Assembly: GCA_035293765.1 (NCBI GenBank)
Contig: DATGMF010000091.1
Location: 1 to 64,000 of the forward strand
DNA from: DASRHT01 sp035293765
GTDB lineage: Bacteria; Chloroflexota; Ktedonobacteria; Ktedonobacterales; Ktedonobacteraceae
Length of the DNA: 64,000 bases
Reading direction: 5' to 3'
A program made the position numbers and the translations under genes. How positions within the stretch are numbered: the stretch's first letter is position 1; the number at the start of each line of letters is the position of its first letter. Of this stretch, positions 26,978 to 35,677 are shown in pieces. The notes beneath the pieces were generated by a model, which had not been told where the DNA came from, ran no database searches, and saw only the letters and a program-made list of their open reading frames with translations.

Positions 26978-27634
26978 GTGAAAGAACTGGTAGACTGGCA
27001 ACAAACAAGCTGGCAGGAAGCCGAGGCTATCCTCGCGCGTGTAACTGACCAGATGGGACAGAGGATCGATGCAGGCATTCTTGCTCCGGTGGTTGGGCTT
27101 AACCTCCTGGGATTCCGCACCAGCGCCTCCTGCGAAGGACACTTGAGCTGGGGATGTCCCTATCCCTGGATCGAGTTCTATCAAGACGTGGCAGATCCCG
27201 ACTATGAGCAGGCGGTCGAGATAGCATCAAGGCCCGATCTGACTCCGCAGGACCAACTCACCGCGCGAAATCAACTAGAGGCGCATCTGACGCGGTTTGT
27301 ACAGCATGACTCCCTCTATCAGGCGCTTGGTGCGTTGCTAGCCGATTATTTAGCAACAAAGCCAGCAAGAAACCCGGAGGGCAACCAGATGACTATTCTG
27401 CTTGCCCCCTTTGCTCCCAGCCGGTATCGTTTGCTGGCAGCAGAGCCCTCCTGGTGGCAACGCTGGGACGAAAGAGAGCGGATGGAGCAAACTGACTGGT
27501 GGGAGCAGATCCCGCTACATGAACGGCAAAGTAAGCTACTGTGTGCGCAGGCCGAAATGGCGGCCTTTGCCGCCTTCCTCAAAGCTCGAATCCTCACTCG
27601 CCCCTCAGGGCTTTTCAGTTTTCCGCTACTCTGA
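26978..27634 (+). CDS. unrecognised protein with conserved-looking Cys-Glu-Gly-His motif
   Basis: 218 residues, soluble. I do not recognise it. A helical start (WQQTSWQEAEAILARVTDQM) is followed by GLNLLGFRTSASCEGHLSWG and YPWIEFY: a CEGH motif before a Pro/Trp turn that looks like an active or metal-binding site. The rest is helical and charged. The start is a GTG with a weak ribosome site, chosen because coding character begins there. The 3' end overlaps the left arm of a 19-bp inverted repeat. It is divergent from hutU. Confidence 0.65.
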   Translation: MKELVDWQQTSWQEAEAILARVTDQMGQRIDAGILAPVVGLNLLGFRTSASCEGHLSWGCPYPWIEFYQDVADPDYEQAVEIASRPDLTPQDQLTARNQLEAHLTRFVQHDSLYQALGALLADYLATKPARNPEGNQMTILLAPFAPSRYRLLAAEPSWWQRWDERERMEQTDWWEQIPLHERQSKLLCAQAEMAAFAAFLKARILTRPSGLFSFPLL

Positions 27635-27712
27635 CTCCTGCTGCCTGGGTTCGCGCCCCCAACGGGGCACCTCTCTCCCCTTGCGAGCATGACGAGAACT
27701 GAAAAGCCCTGA
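27605..27712. repeat. 19-bp inverted repeat with 70-base spacer
   Basis: TCAGGGCTTTTCAGTTTTC at 27605-27623 matches the complement of 27694-27712 at 18 of 19 positions. It overlaps the last codons of the preceding gene. It may be a terminator with a long loop or the ends of a small element. Confidence 0.5.
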
Positions 27713-27832
27713 CTCACCCCTTCACAATTTGCCAATAGCAGAGATTTATAGTATGCTTGCAGCAGGTTCGAGCAACCGCGCTTGAATCGATAGATCGAAC
27801 AACCCTGCAAAAGAGAAAGAAGAGGGATTACA

Positions 27833-27988
27833 ATGAGAACAAGTTATCACTATCCACAACGCTTCAATGTTCATCTTAGTGGCATGCAAACAATCTGCCA
27901 CCCAATCGCATTTTTGGAGAAGATAACTCATGTCTGTATACCGCAGGAGGTTCAGCGCAAACGCTATTTACCTGATATTCTCGGGTAG
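27833..27988 (+). CDS. possible upstream ORF overlapping the MFS start
   Basis: A 51-codon frame beginning ATG AGA ACA with GAGGGATTAC just before it, ending 59 bases inside the MFS gene in a different frame. A His/Tyr/Cys-rich product with no domain. It could be a translated leader that tunes the transporter; it may equally be chance. Confidence 0.25.
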   Translation: MRTSYHYPQRFNVHLSGMQTICHPIAFLEKITHVCIPQEVQRKRYLPDILG

Positions 27989-29204
27989 CAGCTCGCTCTT
28001 CTTTGCTCTTATTGTCACCGTAAATTTGGTCTATCAAGTAGAAGTTGCAAAGCTCAATCCGCTCCAACTCATCCTGGTCGGGACCGCCTTAGAAGTCGTC
28101 TGCTTCATTTTTCAGGTGCCAACCGGCATTCTGGCCGACATCTATGGGAGACGCCTGGCCGTTATTATCGGCACGATAGTAATTGGCGTTGGCTTTATCC
28201 TCGAAGGCTCTATCCCTCGCTTCGAAACCATCATGCTGGCGCAAGGGCTTTTTGGCGTTGGCGCGACCTTTACCGATGGCGCCGAGCAGGCGTGGATCGC
28301 GGGCGAGGTCGGCGAGGATAACGTAGGCGCGCTTTTCGTGCGTGCCACGCAGATAGGGCTGCTCGGCGGACTGCTGGGCGCACTTTTCAGCGCCGTGCTT
28401 GCCAGCATCCGTCTCAACCTGCCCATTGTGATCGGCGGTGGCCTCTACGTCGCGCTTGCGCTCTTCCTGGTTTTCTACATGCCTGAGCACGGCTTCCGGC
28501 GCATTCCAAAGCAGGAGCGCCCTTCGTGGCGACAGATGACGGATACGTTCCGCACGGGTCTGCGACTTGTGCGTTTGCAATCCATGCTGTTGATTATGCT
28601 CACCATCCAGTTGTTTTTCGGCCTCTCCAGTGAGGGCTATGATCGCCTCTCGACGGCCCATTTCCTGGCTAACTTCACGTTCCCTGCGCTGTGGCAGCTC
28701 AAGCCCGTGGCATGGTTTGGCATTTTCTCCATCGCCGGGACGCTGCTCAGCCTTGCGGTCACCGAGTTGATCAAGCGGCGGCTCGATATCAACCACCAGC
28801 GCACGGTCATAGCCACGCTCTTCAGCTTGAACCTGTTGGGGGTCCTGTGTGTTTTGGTGTTCGCCCTGACCGGAAACTTCTTCCTGGCCGTGCTGACCTA
28901 CCTGGGTTATGGCACCTTTCGTCGCGCTATACAGCCCGTCTGGATGACCTGGCTCACGCGCAACACCAGTTCCGGGACGCGTGCGACGGTCATCTCTTTA
29001 GTGGCTCAGGTGGATGCGCTGGGGCAGATCGCTGGCGGCCCACCTGTTGGTTATATTGGCGTCGCGTTCTCTCTAAGAGCTGCCCTGGCTTCCGTGAGCG
29101 TGACCCTTTCGCCTGTGCTGCTGTTTTTAGCTTATGCGTGGCGCAAGGCTGCTCCATCTGGAGAGCCTGTTGAAGAGGAGAACACTGTAACGGAACCTGT
29201 TTGA
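27930..29204 (+). CDS. MFS transporter
   Basis: 424-residue major facilitator with about 12 hydrophobic segments. Segment 1 is AIYLIFSGSSSLFFALIVTV; FQVPTGILADIYGRRLAVI near residue 72 is the loop 2-3 signature (G-x-x-x-D-x-x-G-R-R). GVGATFTDGAEQAWIAGEVG is typical of the MFS subgroup related to multidrug and macrolide efflux. The C-terminus is acidic. GGAGAAG precedes the ATG. The substrate is unknown. A terminator hairpin follows at 29255. Confidence 0.9.
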   Translation: MSVYRRRFSANAIYLIFSGSSSLFFALIVTVNLVYQVEVAKLNPLQLILVGTALEVVCFIFQVPTGILADIYGRRLAVIIGTIVIGVGFILEGSIPRFETIMLAQGLFGVGATFTDGAEQAWIAGEVGEDNVGALFVRATQIGLLGGLLGALFSAVLASIRLNLPIVIGGGLYVALALFLVFYMPEHGFRRIPKQERPSWRQMTDTFRTGLRLVRLQSMLLIMLTIQLFFGLSSEGYDRLSTAHFLANFTFPALWQLKPVAWFGIFSIAGTLLSLAVTELIKRRLDINHQRTVIATLFSLNLLGVLCVLVFALTGNFFLAVLTYLGYGTFRRAIQPVWMTWLTRNTSSGTRATVISLVAQVDALGQIAGGPPVGYIGVAFSLRAALASVSVTLSPVLLFLAYAWRKAAPSGEPVEEENTVTEPV

Positions 29205-29254
29205 GGAGTAAATTCTCTCCTTGCCAACCCGCTAATATCTGTTCTATTGTATAG

Positions 29255-29277
29255 GGGAAGAGCTAGACGCTCTTCCC
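29255..29277 (+). terminator. terminator of the MFS gene
   Basis: GGGAAGAGC and GCTCTTCCC form a perfect 9-bp stem around TAGAC, 50 bp after the stop codon. The hairpin after the next gene has the same stem. Confidence 0.6.
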
Positions 29278-29310
29278 TTAGTACAGTAAATTCAAGAAAG
29301 GCAACAGCGT

Positions 29311-30339
29311 ATGCTACCCTGGTCTATCGAACCTCGGGGGCGCTATGAAGAGACAATCTTTCATAGCGAGGCGCTCAAAGATAATCGGCTGCACGATCCA
29401 TCGGAGCGTCCCCTATGGGTGTATGTCCCACCTGGCTATGACGAACAACCTGAACGCCGCTATCCCAGCGTCTATGTGATCCAGGGGTTAACGGGTCAGC
29501 TCGATATGTGGCGTAACCGCGCCCCGTTTAGAAAGACTTTTCCCGAACTTGCCGATGAGCTTTTTGCGCGGGGCGAGGCACCTCCCTGCATTGTGGTCTG
29601 GGTGGACTGCTGGACCTCCCTGGGCGGGAGCCAGTTCCTGGATTCACCCGGGACCGGTCGCTACCATACATATTTATGCGATGAGATTGTTCCCTGGGTC
29701 GATGCCCACTATCGCACGCTAGCCAGTCGCGAACACCGGGGAATTATGGGCAAGTCGAGCGGCGGCTATGGCGCGATGGTGACACCGATGCTGCGGCCTG
29801 ATCTCTGGGGAGGATTGGCGACGCACGCGGGCGATGCTCTGTTTGAACTCTGCTATCTCCCCGATTTTGGCGAAGGGGTGCGCGCTTTAAGGGATCGCTA
29901 TGCGGGCTCGTTTGAGCAATTCTGGGAGGATTTTCGCAGCCGACCGGCTTTTTCCAGAGGGAGTGACAGCAACCTGTTGAATATCTGGTGCATGGCCGCC
30001 TGCTACTCCGCTGATCAGGATGGCACGGTACATCTGCCTTTTGATGTTGACACGGGGGAGCTGCTTCCCGCCGTGTGGGACCGCTGGCTGGCCTGGGACC
30101 CGGTGCGCATGGTGCCATCGCACGCTGAAGCGTTGCGCACGATGAAGGCGATCTATATCGACGCGGGCAACCGCGACCAGTATTTCCTTGATCTTGGAGC
30201 GGAAGCATTCCGTCGCGCCCTCGAACGCATCGGCGTAACCGACGTCTTTTTCGAGCTCTTCGACGCCACTCACGCTTCTATCGAGTATCGTTACCCCCTG
30301 AGCCTGAAATATCTCTCCGAACGCCTTTCACCTGCGTAA
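29311..30339 (+). CDS. esterase (alpha/beta-hydrolase, esterase D/antigen 85 type)
   Basis: 342-residue predicted cytosolic hydrolase. RPLWVYVPPGYDEQPERRYP is the usual start of this family's hydrolase fold; VVWVDCW holds the oxyanion strand; the nucleophile Ser lies in MGKSSGGYGAM near residue 150 (G-x-S-x-G); a likely acid is in YIDAGNRDQYFLD near 290 and the His in FDATHASIEYR near 320. Substrates of such enzymes are carboxylic or thioesters, also enterobactin-like siderophores; not determinable here. AAAGG lies 11 bases before the ATG. It is flanked by two terminators, so monocistronic. Confidence 0.88.
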   Translation: MLPWSIEPRGRYEETIFHSEALKDNRLHDPSERPLWVYVPPGYDEQPERRYPSVYVIQGLTGQLDMWRNRAPFRKTFPELADELFARGEAPPCIVVWVDCWTSLGGSQFLDSPGTGRYHTYLCDEIVPWVDAHYRTLASREHRGIMGKSSGGYGAMVTPMLRPDLWGGLATHAGDALFELCYLPDFGEGVRALRDRYAGSFEQFWEDFRSRPAFSRGSDSNLLNIWCMAACYSADQDGTVHLPFDVDTGELLPAVWDRWLAWDPVRMVPSHAEALRTMKAIYIDAGNRDQYFLDLGAEAFRRALERIGVTDVFFELFDATHASIEYRYPLSLKYLSERLSPA

Positions 30340-30347
30340 TGATTCCA

Positions 30348-30382
30348 GGGAAGAGCATCGGGCCTTACTTGATGCTCTTCCC
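30348..30382 (+). terminator. terminator of the esterase gene
   Basis: GGGAAGAGCATC and GATGCTCTTCCC form a perfect 12-bp stem with an 11-base loop, nine bases after the stop. Confidence 0.65.
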
Positions 30383-30458
30383 AAATACCCCAATCGTTGT
30401 AAATACCGTACCAGGCCCGCTTGGGCGCGTCCCCAAATGCCCCAATCGCTGCGAATGT

Positions 30459-30685
30459 CGTAGGGACCTGGTTCACCGCGTCCGATTTATCGCCCGTACA
30501 TCCACTCCGCCCCATGAAGCTCCAGAAGCCGCAAATACTCACAGGACTGGCAGATATTGAGCAAGGACGCGCATCGGCTGCGTTCCGCAGCGATTGCGTC
30601 GTTGGAGCCGCATTATGTTGGGGCGAGGCTCGACGGTAAACCGGACGCGCTGTAGCTCCCCGATTCATCGTGGGAGGTCCCTACG
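30459..30685. mobile_element. MITE-like inverted-repeat element
   Basis: 227 bp bounded by perfect 10-bp terminal inverted repeats, CGTAGGGACC and GGTCCCTACG. Inside, a second inverted pair, GCGTCCGATTTATCG at 30478-30492 and CGGTAAACCGGACGC at 30634-30648 (13 of 15), extends the symmetry. It has no coding capacity. Its right 40 bases recur at 61231-61270 with one mismatch, and its 15-base core recurs exactly near 43830. The right end supplies the stop codon of the adjacent MFS gene. Confidence 0.6.
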
Positions 30686-31937
30686 GAGGGGGTTGGGCGT
30701 TACGAGCGCGTCGCACATGTGGATCAAGCGTGAAGATTAATGCCACGATTGTCAACCCTCCCCAGCCGATCAGTGCGGTCTGCATCGCTCCCAGGTTTTG
30801 CAACATGAAACCTGTTAACGCTATCCCGATGGGGCGCACGACGCTCGGGAAGATGCGGCATGCGCTGATGACGCGCCCTCGCAGCTCATCCGGTATCAGA
30901 GCCAGGCGGTAGCTAAAATAGGAAACATCTTCAATCGGGTCCATAAAGCCAATGCAAAAGTCAATAGCCCCCAGCACCAGCGGGAATGGGATCAGGGCAT
31001 AGAGCGGCCAGAACAGCGCAAAAGTCCAGCGCGTGACGATAATAGCCTGCCCAACGGTCAGGAAGCGCTGGCTGAACGCCGTAGTCACCGCACCCAGGAT
31101 CGCCCCCGCGCCTCCTGCGGCGAAGATCAGTCCGATAACAAACGCTGAGGCGTGCTGCTGCTGGGCCAGCACGATAACCATCAGCGAACTGCCAGGAATA
31201 ATCAATGCCCCGATCAGCGAGGCCAGATTCATCGTGCGCATAACCGGCTGCCGCCACATCCAGCGCATCCCTTCAGAGATTTCAGCCAGCAGGTGACGAC
31301 GTATGCGCGTATTCTGTTGCTGGAAGGGCGTTCGTATCAGCAACAGGGTAATGATTGAGACGGCATACGAGAAGGCATCGGCTATAAAGGGTAGCAGCCT
31401 GCTCAGGCTGAACAGCGCACCCGAAAGCGAGGGGCCGAAGAGTGCCGTGGTTCCCTCCGTAAATTCCTCCTGGGCCATTGCCGACGAGAGTTGCTCTCTG
31501 GGAACCACCTGACCCAGGCTGGCGGAATGGGCCAGGCCAAAGAAGATGAGCAAGCTCCCTTCGATAAAAGCTGTGATGTAGAGTTGCACGATGGTGAGAT
31601 GGCCCAGCATGATAGCCACGGGAATGCTGGCAAGGCTCAAAGCTCGCCCGGTATCGCAGCAGATCATCACCAGCTTGCGATCCCAACGATCAATCAACGC
31701 CCCTGCCGTCAGCGTGAAGAGGAGCGCGGGAAGCGTGCGTAATGCGCCTGCTATGCCCGCCTGAACTGGTGAATGGCTCACTGCCAGCACAAGCAAGGGG
31801 AAAGCTAGTTCAGAGACGCTGCCGCCAATAGCGGAAATAGCCTGCCCGCTCCAGAGGAGCAGGTAGTCACGGTTGCGCCAGAGCGGCCTGCTCTTATTGG
31901 GTAATAGATCTGTTGGGGGGTCGCAGGACGTTGGCAT
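30681..31937 (-). CDS. MFS transporter (enterobactin/MefA-like efflux type)
   Basis: 418 residues, about 12 hydrophobic segments. WRNRDYLLLWSGQAISAIGG is the typical start of MefA/EntS-like efflux proteins; LTAGALIDRWDRKLVMI near residue 75 is the loop 2-3 signature; REQLSSAMAQEEFTEGTTAL is a second family hallmark. It probably exports a small hydrophobic compound. AAAGGAATT precedes the ATG. The TAG stop lies in the terminal repeat of the element at 30459-30685, so the last residues (ARNAQPPP) may have changed when the element inserted. Confidence 0.9.
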   Translation of the reverse strand: MPTSCDPPTDLLPNKSRPLWRNRDYLLLWSGQAISAIGGSVSELAFPLLVLAVSHSPVQAGIAGALRTLPALLFTLTAGALIDRWDRKLVMICCDTGRALSLASIPVAIMLGHLTIVQLYITAFIEGSLLIFFGLAHSASLGQVVPREQLSSAMAQEEFTEGTTALFGPSLSGALFSLSRLLPFIADAFSYAVSIITLLLIRTPFQQQNTRIRRHLLAEISEGMRWMWRQPVMRTMNLASLIGALIIPGSSLMVIVLAQQQHASAFVIGLIFAAGGAGAILGAVTTAFSQRFLTVGQAIIVTRWTFALFWPLYALIPFPLVLGAIDFCIGFMDPIEDVSYFSYRLALIPDELRGRVISACRIFPSVVRPIGIALTGFMLQNLGAMQTALIGWGGLTIVALIFTLDPHVRRARNAQPPP

Positions 31938-32684
31938 CGGTAATTCCTTTCATATCTCTGAAAATGCAAAATGACAGTATGGAATAACGAGATGGAAGGG
32001 AAGCATGCCAGAGAGCAATCGTTATGATGCGGGCTTACGCGGCTGAAAGGCTTGTTTGTCTATTACGGTTGCGATGGATCATCCAGCCGGGAATAATAAC
32101 TTTGCGTCCCGGAGAAGACCAGTTTGCAGTACTCATGGTTGCATCGTAACATATGGGCTAATACGCCGTCAATCTATAAGCGCAGCTTCGAATTTTCAGG
32201 TGGCTTGCTTTCTTACCCATTTATGGGCTATACTGCTACTATAGAAACCTCTCTTTTCGTGGTTCTAAAAAGCGCGGTGCATTATGAAGGAAACAGAGAT
32301 ACCCGGCAAAAGAAATGGCCGTTATATCCCTAAATACTACGTATTCAGGGGTTTCCATTTGTCTACCTGCTATCCTTGATCGCTCCTCATTCCCCCAACC
32401 CTCTGGCGAATGACTTGCCCGACTGATTGCCTCATTACATGTTGCGTGACGCCTCATCCTTATTGCTGCCCGTAAGGTTTGTCACCTGATAGATGAGTTT
32501 TTCCTTGTAGCAAGCGTTCTGTATTGTCGGATCAGACATATCCCATAAGATGGGTCTGCCTCTGCCTGCTTTTTCCATGCCCACAGGCATACTGAGCAGT
32601 TGAATGAACTGCTGGATGCTTCCCGAGATGCAGAGCGGGAGTGGGATGGATTGCTGCCGTTCTGCATTACCGGAAAGGATTTTT
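31938..32684. other. long intergenic region
   Basis: No convincing gene. Frames present are short and lack ribosome sites. The last 200 bases before the aminotransferase contain small inverted repeats, such as GCAGTT/AACTGC near 32600 and TCCCG/CGGGA near 32630, and could be a structured leader; it matches no riboswitch I can name. Confidence 0.4.
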
Positions 32685-34073
32685 ATGAGTACCGATGGAT
32701 TACTCAAGGCCCTGAACGACTCGCAGCGATACCTCGATTTTGTGCATAAATCGCAGTTGAGCAAGAGCGAGGCTGAATGGCTGGTCGAAACCACCGTCAG
32801 CAACTTCGCGAAACATTATAACAGCGGCTTTATCGAATATCGTAAAGCGGTTGCCGAAGCTGGCGATTATGCCGCGGTCGAATGGACCGGGCGCGGAGCA
32901 ACCTTTAAGGATGCGTTGGGACGCGAATATATCGATTGCCTGGGTGGCTTTGGCCTCTTCAACCTGGGCTGGGCGCATCCCAAAGTCGTCGGGGCCGTAC
33001 AGGCGCAACTGGAGAAAAGTCCCTTGCCGACACAGGAATTGCTCGATCCACTACGTGGTATGCTTGCTCACCTGCTGGCAGAGATTACTCCTGGCGATAT
33101 TCAATATAGCTTTTTTGTCAATAGTGGTACGGAGGCCATTGAGGGCGCGATGAAGCTGGCGAAGCTCTATACGCGCAAAAGCGGCTTTATTGCTTCGGTG
33201 CGTGGCTTCCACGGCAAGACTACCGGCTCGCTGGCCCTTACAGGGAAGGCCATTTTCCGCCGTCCTGCCCTGCCTTTACATAATAATGTCTTCCATGTCC
33301 CTTATGGCGACGCCGATGCGGTTGAGCAGCAGTTGCGGATCGCGCGCGAAGTTGGCAACGACATTGCCGCCGTCATTATGGAGCCTGTGCAGGGTGAGGC
33401 GGGTGCAATCGTGCCCCCCAATGACTTCTGGCCGCGCCTGCGTCAAATCTGCGACGAATATGAAGTGTTGCTGATAGCCGACGAAGTGCAGACGGGAATG
33501 GGGCGGACCGGCAAGCTCTGGGGCGTTGAGCACTGGAACGTCATACCCGATATTATCACCTCCGCGAAGGCACTCGGCGGCGGCGTCATGCCTATCGGCG
33601 CGTTTATGTCTACCCCTAAGATCTGGAGCGTGCTGAATAGCGATCCCTTTATTCACACTTCCACCACCGGCGGCAACCCGCTGGCCTGCGCCGCCGCTAT
33701 TGCCGCCATCAATGTGACGCTTGAAGAAAATATTGTTGAGCAGGCCGCCGAGAAGGGCGAATACTTTATCCAGCAGTTGCAGCGTATTGCGGCCCGTCAT
33801 CGGGATATCTATGTCAATGTCACGGGGAAAGGGCTGCTGATCGGTCAACATTTCGTCAATGACGATATCGGATATGCCGTTGCCTCTGGTCTTTTCAAGC
33901 GTGGCGTGCTCATCTCTGGCACACTCAATAATTCGCGCGTCGTGCGCATTGAGCCGCCGCTCATCATCAGTCGCGCAGAGATTGATACGGTCCTGGAGCG
34001 CCTGGAGGACACGTTGCGATCATTGGATACGACAATTGTGGCTCAGGATATGCCTCTGCGTCTTTTGGGTTGA
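32685..34073 (+). CDS. class III aminotransferase, putrescine aminotransferase-like
   Basis: 462-residue PLP enzyme that closely follows the putrescine/ornithine aminotransferase (PatA) pattern: YRKAVAEAGDYAAVEW, FIDCLGGF-like DCLGGFGLFNLGWAHPKV, FVNSGTEAIEGAMKLAK, VRGFHGKTTGSL, IMEPVQGEAGAIVPP, LLIADEVQTGMGRTGK, the PLP lysine in SAKALGGGVMPIGA near residue 300, and HTSTTGGNPLACAAA. It would transfer an amino group from putrescine, cadaverine or a similar diamine to 2-oxoglutarate. The ATG at 32685 follows AAAGGA; an upstream frame extension is not coding-like. It is convergent with a receiver gene 13 bp away. Confidence 0.92.
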   Translation: MSTDGLLKALNDSQRYLDFVHKSQLSKSEAEWLVETTVSNFAKHYNSGFIEYRKAVAEAGDYAAVEWTGRGATFKDALGREYIDCLGGFGLFNLGWAHPKVVGAVQAQLEKSPLPTQELLDPLRGMLAHLLAEITPGDIQYSFFVNSGTEAIEGAMKLAKLYTRKSGFIASVRGFHGKTTGSLALTGKAIFRRPALPLHNNVFHVPYGDADAVEQQLRIAREVGNDIAAVIMEPVQGEAGAIVPPNDFWPRLRQICDEYEVLLIADEVQTGMGRTGKLWGVEHWNVIPDIITSAKALGGGVMPIGAFMSTPKIWSVLNSDPFIHTSTTGGNPLACAAAIAAINVTLEENIVEQAAEKGEYFIQQLQRIAARHRDIYVNVTGKGLLIGQHFVNDDIGYAVASGLFKRGVLISGTLNNSRVVRIEPPLIISRAEIDTVLERLEDTLRSLDTTIVAQDMPLRLLG

Positions 34074-34086
34074 GTGGCAGGCAGGT

Positions 34087-34455
34087 TCAGGAGGCAATAA
34101 AACTGGCTACTTTTGCTAATAATTCATCCATTTCAAAGGGCTTGGGCAGGAAATCGTCGGCTCCAGAGATCTGCGCTTCCTGTTCGGCCTTAGGATGGGC
34201 GGAGAGCATAATGATTGGGATATGTTTGGTGCGCTCCTGCTCTTTGAGCTGCCTGGCGATGTCGCGCCCATCGCTGCCTGATAGTAGCATATCCAGAATA
34301 ATCACATCTGGAAAATCGTTAGCGCCTAAGTGTTCAATGAAATCGCCTTTGCTCGTCGTTTTCACCATGTACCCTGCATCCTCTAGCATCAGGCTGATCG
34401 CCTCTAAAATATCGAGATCATCGTCAACGATAATAATACTCTTTCCCTCAGCCAT
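34087..34455 (-). CDS. stand-alone response regulator receiver
   Basis: 122 residues, one receiver domain with no output domain. Acidic pocket in IIIVDDDLDILEA (residues 7-15), phosphoacceptor Asp in DVIILDMLLSGSDGRD near 53, conserved Ser/Thr in IIMLSAHPKA, and Lys in FLPKPFEMDELLA near 104. It would relay phosphate to a partner protein. AAGGAG lies 10 bases before the ATG. No histidine kinase is adjacent; the divergent neighbours are the GAF-like and membrane proteins that follow. Confidence 0.94.
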   Translation of the reverse strand: MAEGKSIIIVDDDLDILEAISLMLEDAGYMVKTTSKGDFIEHLGANDFPDVIILDMLLSGSDGRDIARQLKEQERTKHIPIIMLSAHPKAEQEAQISGADDFLPKPFEMDELLAKVASFIAS

Positions 34456-34701
34456 TGTGTGAACGCTCCTTGATGCCCGAATCCGTAACCTGCATATAGC
34501 CTGCATCCTACCATATTTCGTAAACCTGGGTAAAGACTTTTAAACCATAAGGGCCATGATGGATTTGCTATACTGTGCAATATTATACAAATTATAGATG
34601 CTAAGGTATTTTAATGACTTATTAACACCTGAAATGCTGAAATGTGGTATTAAATACTATAAATTCGGAAATAAGGGGAAAGGGAGATAAGAGTGGATTA
34701 A

Positions 34702-35637
34702 GTGGATGGTACTGATAATTTCATGGGAAACCCATTCCGGTCAGCGGTGAGCCGCCAGCAGCAGGGCGCTATCAACCAATTAGTGCAATCTACGGCGAAG
34801 GTACATCATATCGACGAAATGTTTCTCCAGCTAACACGGATACTCGTCCAGCGTTTTGGGATATGGATTGCCCAGGTATGGGCTGATCGGCCTATTGATG
34901 CAAATCAACGTATTGTCGAGCTGCGCGCACTGGCAACTCGTGACATATTGTTACCCCCGCATGTACTGGAAAACCATCAACTGGTAATGATGGCGGAACG
35001 GATACTGCATGAGCAACGTACCCTCTTCTACCTGCCAGTGGATCACACCTTCTCTCCCCACTATGCGACCTTGCTTAAACGCCAGGGACTATATTACTGC
35101 ATCGGGCATTTTTCGCAAAGGAGGGCCGCGCGGCTGCCGGAAGGGAACGGCGTTGTGGACAGAAAAGTCTCGACAGCATTAGCCGTAGCTTTTCTGCTCT
35201 TTTTTCAGCATCTGCCACCGCAGAAGCTTCTGGCAACGATAGGATTTACTCTGGAGCAGGCAATGGAGGCTGCACAGAACTCCGGTCTTTTACATACGGC
35301 GCAAGTCTCGGCAAAGGTTTCAGCCAACCTTTCCCGACAAGAGACATTCTCGCAGCTTGCTAAATTGATACCTGGCCGCCTGGAAAATGCGTATTTGATG
35401 CGCTTCACTAATCCTCTGGCCGGCTCGGTCGATATCCAGGATAAGCTTGCACGTCGCCTCTATGCTGTGGTTGATGGGCGTAGAAGCGTTGAAGAACTCT
35501 CGGCTCTTGCGTCTCTCACCTGGTCTGAGATGTATCACGCGTTGCGCATTCTCCTTGCTCAAGAGCGAGTGCGCTTATATACGCCGGATGGACAACCTGT
35601 TGACCATTCATTATTACTTGGTAACGAAGAGGGGTAA
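34702..35637 (+). CDS. GAF-like protein with C-terminal winged-helix-like domain
   Basis: 311 residues, soluble. Residues 20-190 look like a GAF-type sensor: a helix (INQLVQSTAKVHHIDEMFLQ) leading into strands (WIAQVWADRP, VELRALAT) and a helix-rich region. The last 75 residues (QDKLARRLYAVVDGRRSVEE then LASLTWSEMYHALRILLAQ) read as a small winged-helix of the PqqD/DUF4388 kind. A GTG at 34702 opens the frame, with a purine-rich stretch (AAGGGAGAT) farther upstream than usual; an ATG seven codons later is an alternative. The next gene begins 41 bp downstream, likely one operon. Confidence 0.65.
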   Translation: MDGTDNFMGNPFRSAVSRQQQGAINQLVQSTAKVHHIDEMFLQLTRILVQRFGIWIAQVWADRPIDANQRIVELRALATRDILLPPHVLENHQLVMMAERILHEQRTLFYLPVDHTFSPHYATLLKRQGLYYCIGHFSQRRAARLPEGNGVVDRKVSTALAVAFLLFFQHLPPQKLLATIGFTLEQAMEAAQNSGLLHTAQVSAKVSANLSRQETFSQLAKLIPGRLENAYLMRFTNPLAGSVDIQDKLARRLYAVVDGRRSVEELSALASLTWSEMYHALRILLAQERVRLYTPDGQPVDHSLLLGNEEG

Positions 35638-35677
35638 CATCGTTATACCCATTAGTTTGATGAAGGGGAAGTGTATT

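Noticed and set aside
32284..32382. 32-codon frame beginning MKETEIPGKRNGR
   Set aside because: No ribosome site and no context; too short to support.
32450..32684. Riboswitch in the aminotransferase leader
   Set aside because: Small stems are present, but no consensus of a known riboswitch class could be matched by eye.
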